A stretch of 10,018 nt of DNA, taken from contig JAFWJP010000257.1 in assembly GCA_017514645.1 (NCBI GenBank), positions 1-10,018 of the forward strand, read 5' to 3'. This DNA is from Solobacterium sp. (GTDB lineage Bacteria > Bacillota_I > Bacilli_A > Erysipelotrichales > Erysipelotrichaceae). The notes under the pieces are model-generated. The model was given only the letters and a program-made list of their open reading frames with translations, was not told where the DNA came from and did not search any database. Below are positions 1 through 5,938 of the stretch, one piece after another. Position numbers and translations under genes: made by a program. The stretch's first letter is position 1. Each line of letters starts with the position of its first letter.

Positions 1-1
1 A

Positions 2-78
<77 letters not shown>

Positions 79-89
79 ATTTTTACCGA

Positions 90-104
90 ATGCTTATTAA
101 GCAT
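90..104. promoter_or_regulatory. 15-base palindrome overlapping the tRNA -10 box
   Basis: ATGCTTA and TAAGCAT are perfect inverted repeats around a single central T (97). The palindrome covers five of the six bases of the -10 hexamer and the expected start point of the tRNA promoter. The position is that of a repressor operator or of a short hairpin at the very 5' end of the transcript. No regulator is recognised, so the operator role is inference. Confidence 0.4.
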
Positions 105-128
105 ACTCCGAACTGATTGTACTGTCAA
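100..128 (-). promoter_or_regulatory. Sigma-70-type promoter of the tRNA-Ile gene
   Basis: On the minus strand a perfect -35 box TTGACA (123-128) is followed, after exactly 17 bases, by TATGCT (100-105) as the -10 box. Transcription would start near 93, giving a leader of about 15 bases before the mature tRNA 5' end at 78. This is the closest match to the housekeeping consensus in the window, as expected for a stable-RNA gene. Confidence 0.85.
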
Positions 129-154
129 CCCTGTTTTTCATCATTTTTTCAGAA

Positions 155-181
155 CAGAAAAGGCACCCGTTTCCGGGTGCC
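155..181 (-). terminator. Intrinsic terminator after the amidohydrolase pair
   Basis: On the minus strand, GGCACCCG (174-181) pairs with CGGGTGCC (162-169) around a GAAA tetraloop. It is followed by TTTTCTGTTC, a U-rich tract. It lies 10 bases past the TAA stop of the downstream amidohydrolase and before the tRNA promoter, so it separates the two transcripts. Confidence 0.88.
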
Positions 182-191
182 CGAAGTCTTC

Positions 192-1367
192 TTAAGCCTG
201 GCCTGTCGCTTTGAGATAAACGCCGATCTCGCATTCCAGCGCAATGTCCAGCATATCTTCATCCAGCATGAAGGTCTTGCTGTGATGCGGGGAATATGTT
301 GCCGGGATATCCGGGTTTGCGCCGCCGACGTTGTAGAAGCAGCTCGGCTTCTCCAGCGTGAAGTAGGAGAAATCCTCTGCCCCGAGGCTCGGATTGGTGC
401 GGATCGGTTCATAGCCGAGTTCTTCTACAACGCTTCTGACGATGGCTGTCGGTTCTGCAGCGTTGATGGTGGCCGGATAACCGATCACACTGCTGAATTC
501 GCATTCAGCACCCCACGCTTCGCAGATTCCCCTGGCGATCTTCTCGATATTGTTCATGATGATCGGAATGTCATCGTTGTCCAGTACACGGATGTTGCCG
601 CCGAGGACACATTCACCCGGAATGATGTTCGGGTACTGTCCGCCGTGAATATATGAGACGGTGACCGTTGTGCCGTGGATCGGGCTGATCTTCTCCGGCT
701 TGATCTGGTTGATCGCGGTACCGACCATGCAGGCGATGGGCATCGGATTGATCGCGTCACTCGGTGTGGATCCGTGTCCGCCCTTGCCGATGATCTTCAG
801 CTCATACGTACCTACCGCAGCGGTAACCGCGCCGTCATTGACCTGTACTTTGCCGAGTTCGACCGCTGCAGCACTGTGGAACGCAAACGCGCAGTCTACA
901 TCCTTCATGACGCCGTCCGCAACCATCTGGACCGCCCCGCCGGGAAGCTTTTCCTCTGCAGCCTGGAAGATCAGTTTCACCTTGCCCTTGACCAGTTCCG
1001 GATGACGGACCAGGATCGCCGCAAAGTTCATCAGTGTTGCACAGTGCGTATCATGTCCGCAGGCATGCATGACACCCGGTACAAGGCTCTTGAACGGCAG
1101 ATCGTTTTCTTCGTCAACGGGCAGTGCGTCGAAATCCGCCCGGAACGCGATCGTCGGTCCCGGTTCCTTTCCTTCGATGACGCCGACCACGGAAGTACCG
1201 GTGATACCCTCTTCCATGGGAATCCCCAGTTCTGTCAGCCTGTTTTTGATCCATTTGCTGGTTTCGTATTCCTCAAAACTCAGTTCCGGATGCTGATGAA
1301 GGTAGTGCCGGTCCTCCCGGATGGCTTCCTTCTGCTCTGCGGCCAGTTGTTTGACCAGTTCTTTCAT
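192..1367 (-). CDS. M20D-type metal-dependent amidohydrolase (N-acyl-amino-acid hydrolase family), copy 2 of a tandem pair
   Basis: This is a 391-residue protein of the M20/M40 peptidase family, the hippurate/IAA-amino-acid hydrolase-like branch. These are cytoplasmic two-metal enzymes that hydrolyse N-acyl amino acids or related amides. The metal-site motif HACGHDTH is at residues 101-108, with Cys103 and His105 as expected ligands. The general-base and ligand pair Glu138-Glu139 sits in FQAAEE, where the usual Pro is Ala. Other expected ligands are His164 and His362, and the GGHGS motif (196-200) belongs to the dimerisation lid domain. I chose the ATG at 1367 because AGGAGGT (1372-1378) lies 4-5 bases upstream; the 19-codon in-frame extension lacks such a site. 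It is the second gene after its paralog, 57 bases downstream, and probably co-transcribed with it. The substrate cannot be named from sequence. Family assignment is secure; physiological role is not. Confidence 0.93.
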   Translation of the reverse strand: MKELVKQLAAEQKEAIREDRHYLHQHPELSFEEYETSKWIKNRLTELGIPMEEGITGTSVVGVIEGKEPGPTIAFRADFDALPVDEENDLPFKSLVPGVMHACGHDTHCATLMNFAAILVRHPELVKGKVKLIFQAAEEKLPGGAVQMVADGVMKDVDCAFAFHSAAAVELGKVQVNDGAVTAAVGTYELKIIGKGGHGSTPSDAINPMPIACMVGTAINQIKPEKISPIHGTTVTVSYIHGGQYPNIIPGECVLGGNIRVLDNDDIPIIMNNIEKIARGICEAWGAECEFSSVIGYPATINAAEPTAIVRSVVEELGYEPIRTNPSLGAEDFSYFTLEKPSCFYNVGGANPDIPATYSPHHSKTFMLDEDMLDIALECEIGVYLKATGQA

Positions 1368-1390
1368 ATAAACCTCCTGATAGTCAAGCA

Positions 1391-1406
1391 GCCGGCAGAT
1401 GCCGGC
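1391..1406 (-). other. GC-rich hairpin between the two amidohydrolase genes
   Basis: GCCGGC, ATCT, GCCGGC forms a six-base perfect stem with a four-base loop, extendable outward by a few pairs with G-U wobbles. No T-run follows on the minus strand, so it is not a good terminator. It lies between the stop of the upstream paralog and the ribosome-binding site of the downstream one, where it could stabilise a processed 3' end or tune relative expression. That role is inference. Confidence 0.5.
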
Positions 1407-1424
1407 CGCTCTTGATTCATGCAA

Positions 1425-2591
1425 TTATGCTTCCAGCGCGTCCATTGCAACCTGGATGTACAGTGCGACACCGTATTCAAACGCTCTCTCGTCGAACAGT
1501 ACATATCCGCTGTGCATCGGATGCACCTTGCCTTCCGCATCCGGCAGCTTTGCGCCGAGGCCGAAGAAGCAGGCTTTGACATGCGGTGTATAGTAAGCGA
1601 AATCTTCTCCGCCCATGGTCGGCTTGGCTGTTACGAATCCGCCCGGAATGACCTTTTCGATGGATTTCTTTCCGATTTCGAAGGCATCCGGATCGTTCTC
1701 ACAGACTTCCGCGACTTCGATCAGTTCAACGTCTGCTGTGCAGCGGTACGCCGACGCAACACCCTTGGCGATTCTGTTCAGTGTTTCTTCCAGGGTTGCG
1801 TTGATCTCTCTGGAGAATGTACGGATGGTACCTTCCATACGGTATTCACCCGGAATGATGTTGAATCTGCCCGGTGCGTGGATATCGCCGACCGTTACGA
1901 CCATCGGGTCTGTCGGCTGGTATTCTCTGGCGACCATATCCTGCAGTGCCATGACGACTGCGGAACCGGCAACCGCGGCATCTCTTCCGTGATACGGGTC
2001 TGCACCGTGGGAGGAAACACCGTTGATCTTGATTTTGAACCAGAACGCGGATGCGTATGTCGGACCCGGCGCTGTTTCGATCTTACCGAGATCGAGCATG
2101 GAGTTGATGTGTGTACCGAACATCCAGTCAACACCATCCAGGCATCCGCCTTTGATCATGGCCTTCGCGCCCTGACCGGTTTCTTCTGCCGGCTGGAAGA
2201 TGAACTTGATCGTTCCGGCAAATTCATCCTTGACGCTGTTGATGGCCTTGACAGCACCCATCAGCATCGCGTTGTGTGTATCATGACCGCACGCATGCAT
2301 GCAGCCTTCATTCTCACTGGCAAACTCCAGACCTGTCTCTTCCTTGACAGGCAGAGCGTCGATATCACCTCTCAGCAGGACCGTCTTTCCGGGACCTTTG
2401 CCTCCCTTGATCTCTGCCAGGACACCTGTCGGCTCCATTCTTCTGTAGGATACCCCCATCTTGTCGAGTTCTTCGCAGATACGGTCTGTTGTTCTGAATT
2501 CCTGAAAGGACAGTTCCGGATGTCTGTGGATATCCCTGCGGTACTCCACGACGAATGACTGTACGGAACGTGCAAGTTCTAACGCATTCAT
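1425..2591 (-). CDS. M20D-type metal-dependent amidohydrolase (N-acyl-amino-acid hydrolase family), copy 1 of a tandem pair
   Basis: This 388-residue paralog of the next gene downstream has a more canonical set of M20D motifs. HACGHDTHNAML begins at residue 99 (ligands Cys101 and His103). FQPAEE places Glu136-Glu137, and His161 follows in FGTHIN. The lid motif SSHGADP is near 194, GGEDFAYY near 327, and HPMHSG supplies His360. Full family length and all ligands suggest an active cytoplasmic hydrolase of N-acyl amino acids or small amides. The start at 2591 is favoured by AGGAGGT (2598-2604), six bases upstream of the ATG; the longer in-frame reading would run through that site. It is preceded by a promoter candidate and by the ispD terminator, so it should head its own two-gene transcript. 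Possible specific activities include hippurate hydrolase or an acetyl-amino-acid deacetylase; sequence alone does not decide. Confidence 0.94.
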   Translation of the reverse strand: MNALELARSVQSFVVEYRRDIHRHPELSFQEFRTTDRICEELDKMGVSYRRMEPTGVLAEIKGGKGPGKTVLLRGDIDALPVKEETGLEFASENEGCMHACGHDTHNAMLMGAVKAINSVKDEFAGTIKFIFQPAEETGQGAKAMIKGGCLDGVDWMFGTHINSMLDLGKIETAPGPTYASAFWFKIKINGVSSHGADPYHGRDAAVAGSAVVMALQDMVAREYQPTDPMVVTVGDIHAPGRFNIIPGEYRMEGTIRTFSREINATLEETLNRIAKGVASAYRCTADVELIEVAEVCENDPDAFEIGKKSIEKVIPGGFVTAKPTMGGEDFAYYTPHVKACFFGLGAKLPDAEGKVHPMHSGYVLFDERAFEYGVALYIQVAMDALEA

Positions 2592-2618
2592 AAAAATACC
2601 TCCTGAAGTTATAGAAAA

Positions 2619-2648
2619 ATCGTACCGCCGGAAGGAAACCGATTTCAA
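2619..2648 (-). promoter_or_regulatory. Candidate promoter of the amidohydrolase pair
   Basis: On the minus strand, TTGAAA (2643-2648, five of six to consensus) is followed after 18 bases by TACGAT (2619-2624, four of six). The start would be near 2612, about 20 bases before the ATG, leaving room for the AGGAGGT site. A second -10-like hexamer, TATAAC (2608-2613), has no matching -35. The upstream bases (about 2670-2710) are strongly A/T-rich with T-runs on the minus strand, which could act as an UP-type element. Confidence 0.5.
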
Positions 2649-2733
2649 CACCGGCAGAAGAATTCCCGGTCAAAATGAAAGAAAAAAGAAAACCATGAAT
2701 GAAAATGTTTTCTCAGACTGCCGGGAATCACAG

Positions 2734-2753
2734 AAAAACACGGTTTCCCGTGT
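2734..2753 (-). terminator. Intrinsic terminator after ispD
   Basis: On the minus strand, ACACGG (2748-2753) pairs with CCGTGT (2738-2743) around a GAAA loop. It runs directly into TTTTT (2734-2738, the first T shared with the stem), only a few bases after the ispD stop codon. It closes the two-gene transcript of the membrane protein and ispD. Confidence 0.8.
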
Positions 2754-2758
2754 CTTTG

Positions 2759-3400
2759 TCAGTTTCCTTTCCGGAGGTCCTCCGGCGTTGTCAGCTTGAT
2801 GTTTTCATAGCTGCCAGCAACAATGCGTATCGGTGTGCTGCTGAAGCGTTCTACGACGCTGCAGTCATCGGTGCCGGTATAGCCTTCCTGCACAGCCTGT
2901 TCCATGCATGTCCGCAGCAGTTCCGTACGGAATGCCTGCGGTGTCTGGGCGTTGTACAGCGTTTCCCGGTCAGGTGTACCGGCAATATATCCGTTCTTGA
3001 CGATTTTTACCGTATCCTTGCTGGGAACAGCCAGACAGGCTGCCTCACAGGTCTCCATGGCCTGCTTGACTGCCTCAAGATCCTTCTTATCGAGATACGG
3101 ACGGGCACCGTCATGAATGAATACTGTTCCGGAGATCACCGCTTTCAGACCGTTGGCGACACTCTGCTGGCGCGTATCTCCGCCCATAGCAAGCAGAACC
3201 TTGCCGTTTACCCCGATGTTCCGGAGATACAATGCCGGATCGGTCACAACAACAATCTGCTCACAATCTTCATCCTCCAGAAACAGACGCATGGAATGCT
3301 CAAGAACCGTACGGTCGTCCATCCGGTAATAGTCCTTGTTGTAGCCAAGGTCCATCCGTCTTCCTTCCCCTGCGGCAGGTATCAGCGCGGCGTATTTCAT
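2759..3400 (-). CDS. ispD: 2-C-methyl-D-erythritol 4-phosphate cytidylyltransferase
   Basis: IspD joins CTP and methylerythritol phosphate to give CDP-methylerythritol, the third step of the MEP route to isoprenoids; it is a cytoplasmic homodimer. The 213 residues carry the family signatures in order. PAAGEGRRM (8-16) is the CTP loop, with Arg15 matching the catalytic Arg20 of E. coli. Lys22 matches Lys27, though the surrounding motif is YNKDY rather than the usual PKQY. GGDTRQQSV is at 73-81, IHDGARP at 95-101, and PSKDT at 126-130. Arg145 precedes the AQTPQAF motif (151-157), and NIKLTTPEDL (200-209) ends the fold. The length is slightly short for the family. Its ATG shares one base with the upstream stop (TGATG), implying translational coupling. 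A related ribitol-phosphate cytidylyltransferase (TarI-like) is the main alternative, but no teichoic-acid genes are adjacent. Confidence 0.9.
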   Translation of the reverse strand: MKYAALIPAAGEGRRMDLGYNKDYYRMDDRTVLEHSMRLFLEDEDCEQIVVVTDPALYLRNIGVNGKVLLAMGGDTRQQSVANGLKAVISGTVFIHDGARPYLDKKDLEAVKQAMETCEAACLAVPSKDTVKIVKNGYIAGTPDRETLYNAQTPQAFRTELLRTCMEQAVQEGYTGTDDCSVVERFSSTPIRIVAGSYENIKLTTPEDLRKGN

Positions 3401-3897
3401 CAGCTGATCACCGCCCCCAGCAGCTGATACGAGAAGACGGTCATGATGAAGGCCGCAAGTGCGATCCCGATCAGGATGGACAGACTTGCCTTCTTCAGAT
3501 CCATGTCAAACAGCGCCGCAACCAGGCTTCCGGTCCAGGCACCTGTCCCCGGCAGAGGAATTCCCACGAACAGCGCAAGACCCCAGAATCCGTAGCGGTC
3601 GATCTTCGGTTTGTTTTTCGCTGCTTTCTCCTCCATCTTTGCGACGATCCCGCTCATATGATGCGCAGACATCCAGTGGAAGATCTTCTTGATAAAAAAC
3701 AGAATAAACGGAATCGGCAGGATGTTTCCCGCTACGCAGCAGGCGATCCCGCGCCACATCGGAATCCCGAGCAGACGCGCCACGATCAGCCCTCCTCTTT
3801 CCTCCACCAAGGGAATCATACTGACGAGGAAGACCGACAGTTCCGCTGAGATATACTGACCGATGGTATTCATGAACCAGTTGATAATCGTATTCAT
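3400..3897 (-). CDS. Small multidrug-export family membrane protein (COG2426)
   Basis: This 165-residue integral membrane protein belongs to the family labelled putative small multidrug export protein. Family signatures are the polar turn PLVEERGG (29-36) after the first hydrophobic stretch, and LPGTGAWTGSLVAALF (115-130) near the C-terminal half. Hydrophobic segments lie at about 18-30, 36-70, 104-130 and 138-163. A basic, Lys-rich loop (about 86-101) lies between the second and third. Transport activity is a database label rather than something the sequence proves. The ATG at 3897 is preferred over the in-frame ATG 16 codons upstream because GTGAGGG lies just before it; the extension is polar and would disrupt the N-terminus. 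Its stop overlaps the ispD start by one base, so the two are co-expressed. Nothing visible links it mechanistically to isoprenoid synthesis. Confidence 0.88.
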   Translation of the reverse strand: MNTIINWFMNTIGQYISAELSVFLVSMIPLVEERGGLIVARLLGIPMWRGIACCVAGNILPIPFILFFIKKIFHWMSAHHMSGIVAKMEEKAAKNKPKIDRYGFWGLALFVGIPLPGTGAWTGSLVAALFDMDLKKASLSILIGIALAAFIMTVFSYQLLGAVIS

Positions 3898-3916
3898 ACA
3901 GCCCTCACATTCGTAA

Positions 3917-3945
3917 ACTTTACCACAATGATCATAAACCAACAA
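3917..3945 (-). promoter_or_regulatory. Candidate promoter of the COG2426-ispD pair
   Basis: On the minus strand, TTGTTG (3940-3945), a 17-base spacer and TAAAGT (3917-3922) preceded by TGG form a weak promoter with an extended -10 element. It would start near 3910, just ahead of the GTGAGGG site. A competing -10-like hexamer TATGAT (3931-3936) matches the consensus better but has no -35 at a suitable distance. Some promoter must lie in this 93-base divergent gap. Confidence 0.4.
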
Positions 3946-3958
3946 TAGCCGGCTCCTG

Positions 3959-3967
3959 TGCTACAAT
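3959..3967 (+). promoter_or_regulatory. Extended -10 promoter of the aldo/keto reductase gene
   Basis: TGC followed by TACAAT (3962-3967) is an extended -10 element with five of six hexamer matches. The -35 region 17 bases upstream (CCAACA, 3939-3944) matches only in its last three bases, as is usual for extended -10 promoters. Transcription would begin near 3974, leaving a short leader with CAGGAAA ahead of the ATG at 3991. Confidence 0.6.
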
Positions 3968-3990
3968 GGACGGGAAAGCAGGAAAATACA

Positions 3991-5172
3991 ATGCAGTACA
4001 GGATCAATCAGAAAAACGGAGAACAGCTTTCCGTTCTCGGCTACGGCTGCATGCGCTTCACCAAGAACGGTGGACGCATCGATCAGGAAAAAGCTGAACA
4101 GGAGATGTACAAAGCACTGCAGGAAGGTGTCAATTACTTTGATACTGCCTATATCTATCCAGGAAGCGAAGTCTGCCTGGGCAGATTCATTCAGAAGTAT
4201 GACTGCCGGGACCGGATCCGGATCGCGACCAAGCTTCCTCAGTATCTCATCCGGAAACCGGAAGACCCGGAGCGGTATTTCCGGGAAGAGCTGGAACGTC
4301 TTCAGACAGACCATGTAGATTACTATCTCATGCACATGCTCAATGATCCGGAGAGCTGGAAACGTCTGTGTTCCCTTGGGATCCGGGAATGGATCAATGC
4401 CAGAAAGGAAGCGGGAGAGATCCGCAATATCGGCTTTTCCTTCCATGGCGGAACGGTGAAGTTCAAGGAACTCATCGATGCCTATGACTGGGATTTCTGT
4501 CAGATCCAGTTCAACTATATGGATGAGCACTCCCAGGCCGGGATCGACGGTCTCAACTATGCCCATGATCACGGTATCCCGGTGATCATCATGGAACCTC
4601 TGCGCGGCGGGCGTCTGGTCAATCATCTGCCGAAGCGGGCACTGGAAGCCTTCCGCAGTGCATCTGTACAGAGAACCCCTGCCGACTGGGCCCTGCGCTG
4701 GATCTACGATCATGAGCAGGTCAACGTTGTGCTTTCCGGCATGAATGATCTGCAGCAGGTCGAGGAAAACTGCCGTACGGCGTCCGAAGCCATGCCCGGG
4801 CAGCTGAGTGATCAGGACAGGAAAATGTTCGCGGATGTGCTGGCATCGATCTTGTCGGATGTCAAGGTTGCCTGTACCGGATGCGGCTACTGTCAGCCGT
4901 GTCCGCAGGGAATCGATATCCCCAACTGCTTTGCAATGTACAACAACAGCTACAATGACGGCTATCTGCAGGCGGTCCGGGAATACTTCATGTCCACAGC
5001 CCTGCGGAAAACAAAAACCGGCGCTTCCCGGTGTGTAGGATGCGGCCTGTGTGAATCACACTGTCCGCAGTCCCTGCCGATACGCGCCGAACTCAGGAAT
5101 GTCGCAAAGAGATTTGAAACACCGGTCTTCCGCGTCGTAGCGAAAGGTGCCGGAGTCTTCATGAAATACTAA
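3991..5172 (+). CDS. Aldo/keto reductase with C-terminal double iron-sulfur motif (COG1453)
   Basis: This 393-residue cytoplasmic oxidoreductase has two modules. Residues 1-270 form an aldo/keto reductase barrel with the catalytic tetrad visible: Asp51 and Tyr56 in DTAYIY, Lys81 in ATKLP, and His115 in YYLMH. Residues 290-393 form a ferredoxin-like tail with Cys295, 298, 301 and 304 (CTGCGYCQPCP) and Cys348, 351, 354 and 358 (CVGCGLCESHCP). These are enough for two 4Fe-4S clusters. This fusion is common in anaerobic bacteria; the cluster module suggests electron exchange with ferredoxin-type partners besides or instead of NAD(P)H, but the substrate is unknown. The ATG at 3991 is chosen for AGGAAA a few bases upstream; a GTG 11 codons earlier lies within the promoter. 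It is the only plus-strand gene. Its TAA overlaps the opposing glycosyltransferase stop. Confidence 0.93.
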   Translation: MQYRINQKNGEQLSVLGYGCMRFTKNGGRIDQEKAEQEMYKALQEGVNYFDTAYIYPGSEVCLGRFIQKYDCRDRIRIATKLPQYLIRKPEDPERYFREELERLQTDHVDYYLMHMLNDPESWKRLCSLGIREWINARKEAGEIRNIGFSFHGGTVKFKELIDAYDWDFCQIQFNYMDEHSQAGIDGLNYAHDHGIPVIIMEPLRGGRLVNHLPKRALEAFRSASVQRTPADWALRWIYDHEQVNVVLSGMNDLQQVEENCRTASEAMPGQLSDQDRKMFADVLASILSDVKVACTGCGYCQPCPQGIDIPNCFAMYNNSYNDGYLQAVREYFMSTALRKTKTGASRCVGCGLCESHCPQSLPIRAELRNVAKRFETPVFRVVAKGAGVFMKY

Positions 5173-5891
5173 TGCAGGTAATACGAGAGAACGTCCTCAC
5201 TGAGGGCGTTTTCATATTCCTGCTGCGTGATAAAGCCTTCCTCCAGCATCCTCGAAAGCACTTTTCCCTGCCGGCTGACTGCCAGGTGCGAGCCCGTCGA
5301 AAGCTGATACGCACTCGGAGCATTGGGAATTCCCGCCAGCATCGCTGCCTGGGCAATCGTCAGATCGGACGGTGAAGCGCCGAAATAACCCTGTGCCGCC
5401 TGGGAGATACCCCAGAAACCATCCCCGTAATAGTTCATATTCACATAGAGCGCGAGGAGTTCCTCCTTGGAATACATCGTCTCCAGTTCATACATGATCA
5501 TGATCTCGGAAGCCTTGACCACCGTTGTCCGGTTCGTGGTCTGGTAGTACAGGTTCTTGGCGATCTGCTGGGAAATCGTACTGCCTCCTTCGATATTCTC
5601 TCCGGCAAGAAGATTGTTGCGGATGGCCCGGATCAGCGCACGGACATCCATTCCTCTCCTGGTGAAATAGCGCTGGTCCTCCACAGCAACGACCGCGTCC
5701 ACCAGGTCCGTGTCCAGGGATCCGTAATCCACATAGTCATCCATTTCAAAATAGACTGCCGCCGCCTGTTCAATTGGGGTTTCGTTCACCGTCTTCTGAT
5801 AGTAAAGATAACCCGGCAGGACAACGACAAGTCCGAACAGGATTGCCAGGCAGAGAAGGATCTTCAGCAGAAATCCGATCAGTTTCTTCAT
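5169..5891 (-). CDS. mtgA: Monofunctional peptidoglycan glycosyltransferase (GT51)
   Basis: This 240-residue membrane enzyme polymerises lipid II into glycan strands on the outer face of the membrane. After MKK come one transmembrane anchor (about 4-27) and a compact GT51 domain. Its signatures are EDQRYFTRRGMD (71-82, catalytic Glu71), GGSTISQQIAKN (102-113), the KASEIMIMYELETMYSKEE stretch (126-144), where family enzymes keep the second important Glu, and AGIPNAPSAYQ (186-196). There is no transpeptidase domain, and the length fits a monofunctional enzyme. The symbol is by family similarity; Gram-positive versions are also called sgtB. The ATG at 5891 has GGGAG only one base away, an unusually tight spacing. 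A TTG five codons upstream has no ribosome-binding site. It follows the repeat/membrane protein by 47 bases, probably in one transcript with the GH2 gene. Its last codons contain the terminator of the opposing gene. Confidence 0.92.
   Translation of the reverse strand: MKKLIGFLLKILLCLAILFGLVVVLPGYLYYQKTVNETPIEQAAAVYFEMDDYVDYGSLDTDLVDAVVAVEDQRYFTRRGMDVRALIRAIRNNLLAGENIEGGSTISQQIAKNLYYQTTNRTTVVKASEIMIMYELETMYSKEELLALYVNMNYYGDGFWGISQAAQGYFGASPSDLTIAQAAMLAGIPNAPSAYQLSTGSHLAVSRQGKVLSRMLEEGFITQQEYENALSEDVLSYYLH
5190..5213 (+). terminator. Intrinsic terminator of the aldo/keto reductase gene, inside the opposing coding region
   Basis: On the plus strand AACGTCCTC (5190-5198) pairs with GAGGGCGTT (5202-5210) around a three-base ACT loop. 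It has nine pairs including one G-T, then TTTTC. It starts 17 bases after the reductase TAA but lies wholly within the last codons of the convergent glycosyltransferase gene. On the other strand no T-run follows, so it should act in one direction only. Confidence 0.7.
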
Positions 5892-5897
5892 ACTCCC

Positions 5898-5903
5898 ATT
5901 GTA
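5898..5903 (-). promoter_or_regulatory. TACAAT -10-like box directly before the glycosyltransferase ATG
   Basis: TACAAT lies six bases upstream of the ATG at 5891, so transcription from it would begin at about the A of the start codon. No -35 box is present at 16-18 bases, and the TGn extension is not exact. It could be an internal promoter giving a leaderless message, or chance. Confidence 0.3.
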
Positions 5904-5938
5904 CAACAGGAATGTGACTGTACTTCTTAAGACTTTTT

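Noticed and set aside
675..1415. Plus-strand open frame of 246 codons opposite the downstream amidohydrolase gene
   Set aside because: It is the same kind of antisense shadow; the composition is unlike real proteins and the opposite strand has a clear gene with AGGAGGT.
1419..2558. Long plus-strand open frame of 379 codons opposite the upstream amidohydrolase gene
   Set aside because: It is antisense to a gene with complete M20 motifs, is rich in Cys, Arg and His, has no recognisable domain and no ribosome-binding site. It follows from the codon bias of the real gene.
2592..2758. Possible riboswitch or T-box leader before the amidohydrolase pair
   Set aside because: The likely transcript leader is only about 20 bases long, and no T-box or known riboswitch core could be seen.
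2699..3427. Plus-strand open frame of 242 codons across ispD
   Set aside because: It is antisense to all IspD motifs, spans the ispD terminator, and has no family resemblance.
3961..4713. Minus-strand open frame of 250 codons opposite the aldo/keto reductase
   Set aside because: The plus strand holds the full catalytic tetrad and iron-sulfur motifs; this frame has no domain and would end in the reductase promoter.
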